Below, one piece after another: positions 19,450 to 26,200 of a stretch of DNA of 26,200 nucleotides. Origin of the DNA: Lentibacillus juripiscarius JCM 12147 (GTDB taxonomy: Bacteria; Bacillota; Bacilli; Bacillales_D; Amphibacillaceae); NCBI GenBank assembly GCA_001311805.1, contig BBCA01000043.1:1-26200 (forward strand), in the 5' to 3' direction. The notes beneath the pieces were generated by a model. It did not search any database. It was not told the DNA's origin and saw only the letters and a program-made list of their open reading frames with translations. How positions within the stretch are numbered: the stretch's first letter is position 1; the number at the start of each line of letters is the position of its first letter. The position numbers were made by a program, and so were the translations under genes.

Positions 19450-19492
19450 TTAAAAACGTGAAACCCCCGCAAACAGGTCAAAAGCGAGGGTT
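19450..19492 (-). terminator. Weak terminator or attenuator between rpoZ and coaBC
   Basis: On the minus strand AACCCTCGC (19484-19492) pairs with GCGGGGGTT (19462-19470), with one G-U pair, around a 13-base loop. It is followed by T, then CACG and TTTTT. The interrupted T run makes it a weak terminator; it could give partial termination inside the cluster. Confidence 0.45.
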
Positions 19493-19499
19493 GGTATGT

Positions 19500-19703
19500 T
19501 TACTTGCTATCTTCTTTTACAAACAGTTTTCCCGCCTTTATTTCTTCTAAGGCCTGCCCAACGTACTTATTTGATTTCGAATCTTCGACAAGCACGTTTC
19601 CCGTGTGCTGCAATTCGCGTGCCCGTTTGGCAGCAATGGTAACAAGTGTGTATTTTGATTTGATGTTTTTCTGCAGATCGTCAATAGACGGTTCCAGCAT
19701 CAT
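19500..19703 (-). CDS. rpoZ: RNA polymerase omega subunit
   Basis: A small subunit that helps assemble the beta-prime chain of RNA polymerase. It has 67 residues, with [25 protein letters not shown] and [16 protein letters not shown] typical of Bacillaceae omega. There are two overlapping starts: ATG at 19703, ten bases after GGAGG, and ATG at 19700, which overlaps the gmk stop as TGATG and matches the B. subtilis N-terminus (MLDPSID). They differ by one Met. The frame is intact. It is coupled to gmk upstream. Confidence 0.95.
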   Translation of the reverse strand: MMLEPSIDDLQKNIKSKYTLVTIAAKRARELQHTGNVLVEDSKSNKYVGQALEEIKAGKLFVKEDSK

Positions 19704-20316
19704 AATTCATCATCCTCCAATAACCGTTTATATTGTTTGGCAATGCGTTCGCGCCTGCAATGTTCACTCTGTATGATGGACTGAACTTTCCTCACCGCGT
19801 GATCCACGTCATCATTGACGACAACATAGTCATAGGCATCCATCATTTCAATTTCACCACGAGCTTCTTTCAGTCTCTTCAGAACAGCATTCTGTGATTC
19901 AGTTCCCCTGCTCGTGATGCGGGTTTTCAATTCCTCGAGACTAGGCGGGAATAAAAAGATGAAAACACCTTCCGGGAAATTTTCCTTTACTTGCATTGCA
20001 CCCTGTACCTCAATCTCCAAAAAGACGTCCTTGCCCGCTGCAAGTGTATCTTCTACATATTTTCTTGGAGTTCCGTAGTAATTATTGACAAACTGGGCAT
20101 ATTCCAAAAGCTGATTGTCCGCAATAAGCTGTTCGAATTCTTCGTTTGTTTTGTAAAAATAATCAACACCATCTTTTTCACCCGCACGACGTTCCCTTGT
20201 TGTCATGGAGATGGAGTAGGCAAGGTCATCCGCCCGCTTAAAAAGTTCTTTCCTGACTGTCCCTTTCCCGACACCGGAAGGCCCCGACAAATGAACAAAA
20301 TCCCGTTTTCATCCAT
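19700..20316 (-). CDS. gmk: Guanylate kinase (one frameshift)
   Basis: Phosphorylates GMP to GDP, an essential step of guanine nucleotide supply. The reconstructed length is 205 residues. The P-loop [31 protein letters not shown] (GMP site), [21 protein letters not shown] and the lid [14 protein letters not shown] are all visible. The start is ATG at 20316 (MDENGILFI) behind AGGAGG. A missing T at 20289-20291 separates this N-terminus from the P-loop; the uncorrected frame would start internally and lose about nine residues before SGPSG. It lies 14 bases after the remA stop. Confidence 0.95.
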
Positions 20317-20330
20317 CAGCTTCGTTCCTC

Positions 20331-20597
20331 CTAGTTGCTTTCATCTATCATTTCCTCGTGACTGATTACACGCTGACCGACTGTTTCAGGCTGCACCGCT
20401 GACAGAACAACATGATCACTGTCTGTAACGATAACCGCGCGTGTTCGCCGGCCGTAAGTAGCGTCGACTAATTTTTCATTGTCACGGGCCACTGTGATGA
20501 TACGCTTGATTGGTGCGGATTCCGGCGAAACAATCGAAATAACCCGATTGGCCGATACAACGTTCCCAAATCCTATATTGATTAATCGTAAACTCAA
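20331..20597 (-). CDS. remA: RemA, extracellular matrix regulator (YlzA)
   Basis: A DNA-binding protein that activates biofilm matrix and osmoprotection genes in B. subtilis. It has 88 residues: [46 protein letters not shown] and LSAVQPETV are near-invariant in the family. The start is TTG at 20597 ([10 protein letters not shown]), preceded by AAGGGGGAG; no ATG exists at the family start point. The frame is intact. It is the first gene of the long cluster, since yloC, which precedes it in B. subtilis, is missing. Confidence 0.94.
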   Translation of the reverse strand: MSLRLINIGFGNVVSANRVISIVSPESAPIKRIITVARDNEKLVDATYGRRTRAVIVTDSDHVVLSAVQPETVGQRVISHEEMIDESN

Positions 20598-20984
20598 ATT
20601 GGCTCCCCCTTAGAATTCTCTCCGGTTTAACGACTCCATTGCTAGGCTATTTGAATCTCTTTTCTCGGCTCTAAAATTCTCTTTTGTAATGCAATGGGAT
20701 ATCCCCAACAAATACTTATTAATGCGTATGAAGAAGAAAAAACATTTTACGCAAGCTTACAGGAATCCACGATAATAATATCTATTATAAAGAAAGCAAA
20801 CGCCAAAATACAAGCATTTACCCATTATTTTGACCTTGTCCGCGGATTTTACCATTTGTCGCAAGCCAAAAACTTCGCCTATTACTCGTTTGTCCCGTGC
20901 CGACAGGAAAGGGATACGCTCAGCTTAATCATCCTATCGATCTTCCTGGCACCGCTATAAAAATCAACATTTTCCATTATAGTA
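20598..20984. other. Intergenic region upstream of remA
   Basis: About 390 bases without a recognisable gene. It holds a candidate remA promoter at 20784-20813. An 88-codon plus-strand open frame at 20694-20960 has no family features, no good ribosome-binding site and low-complexity A/T-rich content, so I do not call it. No remnant of yloC was recognised on either strand. Confidence 0.5.
20784..20813 (-). promoter_or_regulatory. Candidate sigma-A promoter for the remA-gmk-rpoZ cluster
   Basis: On the minus strand TTGTAT (20808-20813) is followed after 18 bases by TATAAT (20784-20789). This implies a leader of about 180 bases before remA. It is the best sigma-A match in the gap. Confidence 0.45.
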
Positions 20985-21107
20985 TGTGTTCGAAAAGTTG
21001 ACAAATTAGAGGAAGGCGTAGTCTGCATTAGCACGTCCTCGAAAAAGAAAAGCACTTTTTCTTCGTGCGATGCATCGCTGCCGAAGCTTTCCTTGTCCTG
21101 TACGTCG
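20985..21107 (+). repeat. Probable dispersed repeat downstream of yloB
   Basis: It begins TGTGTTCGAAAAGTTGAC, resembling the ends of the palindromic repeats elsewhere in the window (TGTGTTCAAAAAG at 7471 on the minus strand). It contains GAAAAAG/CTTTTTC arms around 21040-21064 and the palindrome CGATGCATCG at 21068-21077. The other end merges with the yloB terminator. There is only this one copy in the window, so the call is tentative. Confidence 0.4.
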
Positions 21108-21135
21108 AAAAACCCTTCCGCGATTGGAAGGGTTT
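21103..21135 (-). terminator. Rho-independent terminator of yloB
   Basis: A 10-bp perfect stem (AAACCCTTCC at 21110-21119 with GGAAGGGTTT at 21126-21135), a six-base loop, and on the minus strand the tail GGGTTTTTCG. It lies just after the reconstructed yloB stop. Confidence 0.85.
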
Positions 21136-21141
21136 CTTGCT

Positions 21142-23792
21142 TTATTTTTGGTGAATCCAAATAGAATGCTTGGCAGGGCGCTCATGCCCAGGATAAACAT
21201 CCAATCTCTGATGCCCAGGGCTGTCGTATGGAATACCGGCTGCAGAGGCTCCCAGTAAATAACAACAGCGAGTAAGGCGACAGACGATAGAACGGCCAGC
21301 ACCAGGTATTTGTTTTCAAAAGGATTTCTTTTGAATATCGAATGTTCGCTCCGGCAGTCAAAAACATGAATCAGCTGTGCCATCACCAGTGTTGTGAAGG
21401 CGATTGTCTGCCCATAGACCAGATTATCCGGATTGCCCTGATAGGCCAGCATGAAGGCAACTAAGGTGGCAGCACCTATCAGGATACCGCGGCTGATAAT
21501 TTTAAAACCAAGCTCTCTGGCAAACACACCTTCTTTCGGATTCCGCGGTCCTCGTTTCATGACGTCATCCTCTGACTGATCCAATCCCAATGCCATGGCC
21601 GGCAGTCCATCCGTCACCAGATTGACCCACAATATTTGCACCGGAACCAGCGGTAATGGCATAGCAAGCAACATCGCAAACAGCATGACGAGAATTTCGC
21701 CAACATTGGATGCAAGCAGATACCGGATAAACTTCCGGATATTCTCATAGATATTGCGGCCTTCAATGATAGCGGACTTAATCGTAGCAAAGTTATCATC
21801 CATCAACACAAGGGACGATGCTTCTTTGGTGACATCTGTACCGCTTTCCCCCATACTTATTCCGATATCACTCGCCTTAATGGCAGGTGCATCATTAACA
21901 CCATCCCCGGTCATGGCGACAATGTGTCCTTTCTCTTGAAATGCATTGACAATTTTCAGTTTATGTTCGGGAGTGACCCTGGCAAAGACATACACTTGAT
22001 CAATGATGTCTTCCAGTTCGGTCACTGACATTTTATTCAGCTGATAGCCATCGAGCACCATACCGTTTTCTGGAAGTAAATCCAATTCAGTTGCAATGGC
22101 TCTAGCAGTTTTTCATGATCACCGGTAATCATGACCGATTTGATTCCTGCTGCCCGACATTCCGCAATCGCCTTTTTAACATCTTTTCTTGGCGGGTCCA
22201 TCATCCCGTACAGACCGATGAATGTGAGATCCTTCTCCAGTACCGCAGACTCCAATGAGTCATTTTTCTTCAGCGGTTTCATACCAATTGCCAGTGTCCG
22301 GAGTGCCTTATCTGCCATATTGTCAATAGTGTCGTGAATATGCGATTCATCACCGGAATTCAAAAGCGTTCGTCCGTCTTCCTTCATCATATATGCGGAA
22401 CGAGGCAAGAGTACTTCCGGTGCGCCTTTTGTTATCAGAAAACGCATGTTGTTTTCGTCTTCGATTACCACACTCATCCTTTTCCGTTCTGAATCAAACG
22501 GAAATTCTTTAATAATGCGGTAGTTATCATGCAGTTTCCGCTGGAGTCCAAGTTTCCTTGCCGCAACCAATAAAGCCCCATCCGTCGGGTCACCATCGAC
22601 AGCATATTTGCCTTTTTTCACAATCAGGGAAGCGTTATTACACAACATGCCGTATAAAAGCATTTTTTCCAAATTAGGGAAAGTATTACCTACATTTTCT
22701 TTATTCCAGAAATAATCCCCATTGATATCATAGCCGTCACCAGTAACATACAGCATTTTCCCATTCAGGAAAACTTCTTTCACTGTCATTTGGTTTTCCG
22801 TCATCGTCCCGGTCTTGTCCGAACAAATAACCGAAGCACATCCTAATGTTTCGACAGCTGACAGTTTTCGGACGACGGCGTTTTTCTGATCATCCGCTGG
22901 ACACCAAGTGACAATGCTACAGTTACAATCGCCGGTAATCCTTCAGGAATGGCTGCAACTGCCAAAGACACACCGGCAAGAAACATGTTATATACCGCAT
23001 GCCCCTGATACACACCAACAAGGACAACCAGTGCGGTCAGGACAAGTGCAACACTAATCAGCACTTTTCCCAATTCAGCAAGTTTATGTTCCAGTGGGGT
23101 CGTTGTTTTTTCTGTCTTCACCATTAGAGATGCGATTTGACCCATAACGGTATCCATGCCTGTCCCAACAACAATGCCAACACCGGATCCTCTGGTCACC
23201 ATCGTGTTCATGAACCCCATATTCACCTGATCCTGAGCATCCAGTTTATCTTTGTCAATGCTGGCGGCATGTTTTTGCACCGGCAGTGATTCACCGGTCA
23301 GGGCAGATTCTTCCGTTTCCAGACTGTTGGCCTGAACGATTCGGATATCTGCTGGGACCCGGTCACCACTATTTATCCGCACGACATCCCCAACCACTAT
23401 TTCCTGGGACGGGACTTTTTCCCACTTGCCATCACGCAGGACTTGTGCGGATGGTGCTGACATCTCCTTTAATTTGGTGAGCGATTTTTCAGCCTTTTGC
23501 TCCTGGAAATATCCAAGAAAGCCATTCACAAGAACAATCACCATAATGGCTATTGCATCGACATACTCCCCCAGTAGGCCAGCAATCAGCGTGGCAGCAA
23601 GCAGAATCAGAACCATAAAGTCCTGAAATTGCTTCAGAAAAATAAGCCATTTAGATACACTTTTTCTGATTCCAGGCGGTTTGGCCCATATTGCTTCAGC
23701 CGTTCATCTGCCTGTTTACCTGCCAGTCCGTGCTTTGTTGTTACATACAGTTTTTGTTCGACTTCATCTGCATTCATTTGATACCATTTCAT
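21142..23792 (-). CDS. yloB: P-type calcium-transporting ATPase YloB (four frameshifts)
   Basis: A P2A-type (SERCA-like) ATPase that exports Ca2+ across the membrane at the expense of ATP. The reconstructed length is 884 residues (890 in B. subtilis). Visible features are the N-terminal cation-ATPase segment (HGLAGKQADERLKQYGPN), LTGESLPV in the actuator, IPEGLPAIVT in helix M4, phosphorylation motif SDKTGTMT (Asp about 326), KGAPEVLL, MTGDGVNDAPAIK and the C-terminal helices. The start is ATG at 23792 (MKWYQM), seven bases after GGAGG. Missing A bases are at 23661-23665, 22881-22885 and 22109-22113, and a fourth at 21145-21149 removes the stop, so the raw frame runs through the terminator into the repeat. 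It is divergent from rqcH. Confidence 0.93.
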
Positions 23793-23876
23793 CTGCATTC
23801 CTCCAGATTCATCCACATAAAAACTTTTCACGCCATCCCTTCAGTACCGATAACTATGCAGACTTGTCCTGAAACA

Positions 23877-23885
23877 TGCTATAAT
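23877..23885 (+). promoter_or_regulatory. Extended -10 promoter for rqcH
   Basis: TGCTATAAT, an extended -10 element, lies about 90 bases upstream of the rqcH start. The hexamer 17 bases upstream (TGCAGA) is poor, as is common with extended -10 promoters. The leader contains a small hairpin, CCGTG/CACGG at 23916-23931. Confidence 0.5.
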
Positions 23886-23973
23886 TGAAAGAAAAGAGAA
23901 GTGCGTTTACTACTCCCGTGCCCGGACACGGTAATCTCCGTAGCATTTACAGACAGACAGAAGAGGTGATCAT

Positions 23974-25684
23974 ATGCCATTTGATGGAATTGTTACCCGT
24001 GCGGTAATGACAGAACTGACAGAAAAAATCATCCCCGGAAAAATTGCAAAATATACCAGCCTACGGATACAGAGCTTGTTTTTACCATACGAAGCCAGGG
24101 ACAGAACCACTCCCTGTTGCTCTCTATTCATCCAGTATATGCACGTGCCCATTTGACCAATGACAACTACCGTAATTCTAAGGAACCCCCAATGTTCTGC
24201 ATGCTTCTAAGGAAACACCTTTCCGGTGCAGTGCTCGAATCAATTGATCAGGACGGCATGGAACGAATGATTACTTTCACCATTCAAACGAGAAACGAAG
24301 TAGGCGACAGGACAACGAAAAAACTCATCGTTGAACTCATGGGGAAACATAGCAACATCATGCTTGTTGATGGGGAAACAGGCCTCATTCTTGACAGCCT
24401 GAAACATATTTCCGCAGCACAAAACCGGCACCGAACGATATTACCTGGGCATGCGTACAAACTTCCGCCAAGCCAAAACAAACGTAACCCATTAGAAACA
24501 GATGGCGACATGCTTGTCAGAAAACTGGACTTCAACGCTGGAAAAATGGAAATGCAGATTGTCCGGACGCTGACCGGTTTTTCACCATTCATTGCTGCCG
24601 AGCTCGTCCACAGGGCCAGGCTTGGAACGATGGACACTTACAGAGAAATATTTGAAACAATCAGAGATGATATGAATCATAATCATTACACACCGGCTAT
24701 CTATAAAGGCAAGAAAGAAGATTTTCACGTTCTGCCGATTACGTATTGGAACGGAGAATCCGAAACATTTGCAGGGACGAATGAAATGCTCGATCAATTC
24801 TATTCCGGTAAGGCTGAGCGGGACCGGGTAAAACAGCAGGCCAAAGATCTGTACCAGTCATTAAAAACGAACAGGATAAAAATAAGCGCAAACTAAAAAA
24901 CATGAACAGACGCTGGCCAAATCCGAAGACGCCGAAATGTACCAAAAGCTCGGGGAACTGCTGACTGCGAATATGCATTTAGTGCGCCACGGTGATGCCG
25001 CCGCGACAGTAACGGACTATTATGACCCGGAACAGAATTCATTAACGATTGAACTGGATCCCAACAAGACACCGAGTGAAAATGCTCAGCGTTTTTTTCA
25101 AAATGTATCAGAAGTTAAAAACATCCAAGAAAAAATGCAGCGGGAAATAGCCAAAACTCACAGCGAAATTAATTATCTGGATCAGCTGCTCCAGCAAATC
25201 GACACTGCACGCGAAGATGATATTGAAGAAATACGGGAAGAGCTCCGGGAAGAAGGGTATTTGAAGAAGCAAAAACAAGGGAAAAAGAAAAACCGCAGAA
25301 ACCAACTCCGGAAAAATACACTGCATCAGATGGTGCCGTTATCCTTGTCGGCAAAAACAACAAACAGAATGAGTATTTGACAATGAAACTTGCCCAGCGT
25401 GATGAGATCTGGCTGCACACAAAAGATATACCGGGATCCCACGTGCTCATTCGCTCCAGGGAGCCAAGTGAACAGACGCTATTCGAAGCAGCCCAGCTCG
25501 CAGCCTATTTCAGTAAGTCACGGCATTCATCATCCGTGCCTGTCGACTATACACGCATACGGCATGTAAAAAACCGAATGGGGCCAAGCCCGGATATGTC
25601 ACATATGATAATCAGCAAACACTGTTTGTCACACCAGATGCAGAAACGACAGCAAAATTAATGCGGCTTGGACAAAAATATTGA
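23974..25684 (+). CDS. rqcH: RqcH (YloA), ribosome quality control NFACT protein (five frameshifts)
   Basis: RqcH binds obstructed 50S-nascent chain complexes and recruits tRNA-Ala to add alanine tails that mark stalled products for degradation. The reconstructed length is 571 residues (572 in B. subtilis). The NFACT-N domain ([41 protein letters not shown]) is followed by a helix-hairpin segment ([15 protein letters not shown]), coiled coil ([28 protein letters not shown]) and NFACT-R domain ([37 protein letters not shown]). The functional Asp97-Arg98 pair reads Glu97-Arg98 here. The start is ATG at 23974 after AGAGGTGAT. Missing A bases are at 24048-24051, 24863-24867, 24895-24900, 25288-25292 and 25568-25573. 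Confidence 0.93.
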
Positions 25685-25691
25685 AGCATTA

Positions 25692-25740
25692 AAAAATCCG
25701 AACGATGATTTCAGGTATCAAATCAGTTCGGATTTTTCTT
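25692..25740 (+). terminator. Rho-independent terminator of rqcH
   Basis: A long stem: AAAAATCCGAAC (25692-25703) pairs with GTTCGGATTTTT (25726-25737), continued inward by TGATTT (25705-25710) with AAATCA (25720-25725). The T run TTTTTCTT follows. It begins eight bases after the rqcH stop. Confidence 0.9.
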
Positions 25741-25744
25741 CTTC

Positions 25745-25924
25745 CATATAAGAAACACTTCTGCACTCGCTATGAGACGAGGCTGGGCTTGAGTTCTTCT
25801 AATGGCTCTTTTCGTCACTTTCGTTGTTTTCCAGCGTAGTTGATATAAACTGCGACATAATGAAACTTCTCTTTCGTGAGACTTTCTTCTGTTCTGATTA
25901 CCGTTAAGTGCTTAGAATCGCTCC
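25745..25924. other. Non-coding region between rqcH terminator and repeat copy 2
   Basis: About 180 bases with no credible gene on either strand. Together with the following repeats this makes the last 450 bases of the window gene-free. It may be the flank of a larger dispersed repeat, but no second copy of this stretch is in the window. Confidence 0.4.
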
Positions 25925-26039
25925 GGCAATATACTTCGCTTTCCATGGGCACGGCCTCAGCCTCCTCGGAAAGCAAAGAACACTTTCCTGCGGGGTCTTC
26001 GGACGCGTGCTGTTCCCATAGGAGTCTTCGTATATTGCC
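25925..26039 (-). repeat. Structured dispersed repeat, copy 2 (inverted)
   Basis: Bounded by perfect 10-bp inverted repeats GGCAATATAC (25925-25934) and GTATATTGCC (26030-26039). Inside, ATGGG/CCCAT (25945-25949 with 26015-26019) and GCACG/CGTGC (25949-25953 with 26006-26010) pair. The minus strand has the family skeleton GACTCCTATGGGAA..GAAGACCCC..GAGGAGGCTGA. The outer and inner arms differ in sequence from copies 1 and 3 but remain complementary. Confidence 0.8.
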
Positions 26040-26097
26040 TCCGCTGTCAGTGAAGTTCTGCATATGGAAAGAACACCACACTAAGCTACAGCAAAAT

Positions 26098-26200
26098 GCG
26101 ACACTCCTGCGGGAAAGGAACAGTCTGAAGACCCACGAGCATTCGGTAGTGAGTGAGGAGGCTGAAGCGTTCCCCGCGGCAAAGAAGACACTGCGAATGC
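26098..26200 (+). repeat. Structured dispersed repeat, copy 3 (reaches window edge)
   Basis: Skeleton ACTCCTGCGGGAA..GAAGACCC..GAGGAGGCTGAAGC..CCGCGGCAAAG..GACACTG, as in copy 1. The arms GCGGG (26109-26113) and GGAAC (26117-26121) are matched by GTTCC/CCCGC (26169-26177). It is in the opposite orientation to copy 2, with about 60 bases between them. Its right outer arm may continue outside the window. Confidence 0.75.

Noticed and set aside
20694..20960. 88-codon plus-strand open frame upstream of remA
   Set aside because: No family motif, no convincing ribosome-binding site, A/T-rich low-information sequence, and it overlaps the likely remA promoter on the other strand.
121..25684. Programmed frameshifting or transcriptional slippage as a regulatory system
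   Set aside because: The shifts fall at many unrelated places, in both directions, without shared slippery sites or stimulators, and in genes whose relatives have no such signals. Random homopolymer error explains them better.
25815..26081. 88-codon minus-strand open frame at the right end
   Set aside because: It runs across the structured repeat copy 2; the reading frame follows repeat sequence and has no recognisable protein features.

Overview
The window is a conserved housekeeping block of a Firmicutes chromosome, almost certainly Bacillaceae. Protein similarity and gene order follow the Bacillus subtilis yloA-yloB-remA-gmk-rpoZ-coaBC-priA-fmt-rsmB-prpC-prkC-rsgA-rpe-thiN-spoVM-rpmB-yloU-yloV-sdaAB-sdaAA-recG region. 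spoVM makes it an endospore former. Acidic proteins and the style of the dispersed repeats suggest a halotolerant genus near Oceanobacillus, Virgibacillus or Lentibacillus; that placement is inference.

Layout from left to right: a dispersed repeat; the minus-strand set sdaAB-sdaAA-recG; a divergent plus-strand purine-type permease; a convergent terminator; minus-strand yloU-fakA; plus-strand rpmB with its terminator; a structured repeat; a long minus-strand, probably polycistronic set running remA-gmk-rpoZ-coaBC-priA-fmt-rsmB-prpC-prkC-rsgA-rpe-thiN-spoVM; a repeat; minus-strand yloB (calcium ATPase); divergent plus-strand rqcH (yloA) with a strong terminator; and two inverted copies of the structured repeat at the right edge. 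Many junctions in the long set are tight (TAATG, TGATG, TAGATG), which fits translational coupling. The genes cover nucleotide and CoA supply, transcription (omega), replication restart, initiator tRNA formylation, rRNA methylation, Ser/Thr phospho-signalling, ribosome assembly and central metabolism.

The dominant anomaly is sequence quality. Sixteen of the 22 genes are broken by single-base frameshifts, about 36 in total. Most are one base missing from a short A/T homopolymer, and in each case restoring or removing one base recovers a family-length protein. This looks like uncorrected consensus error rather than mass pseudogenisation, since indispensable genes (gmk, coaBC, priA) are hit. CDS spans below are the reconstructed genes from true start to true stop, with each suspected indel position given.

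I found no unknown multi-gene system. The most interesting non-routine signals are: (i) a dispersed repeat whose paired arms co-vary between three copies, indicating a selected or mechanistically required fold; (ii) a family of small palindromic mobile-like elements, one flanked by an 8-bp duplication that carries a -10 hexamer upstream of yloU; (iii) Glu in place of the expected catalytic-site Asp97 of RqcH; and (iv) absence of def, rlmN and yloC from their usual slots.
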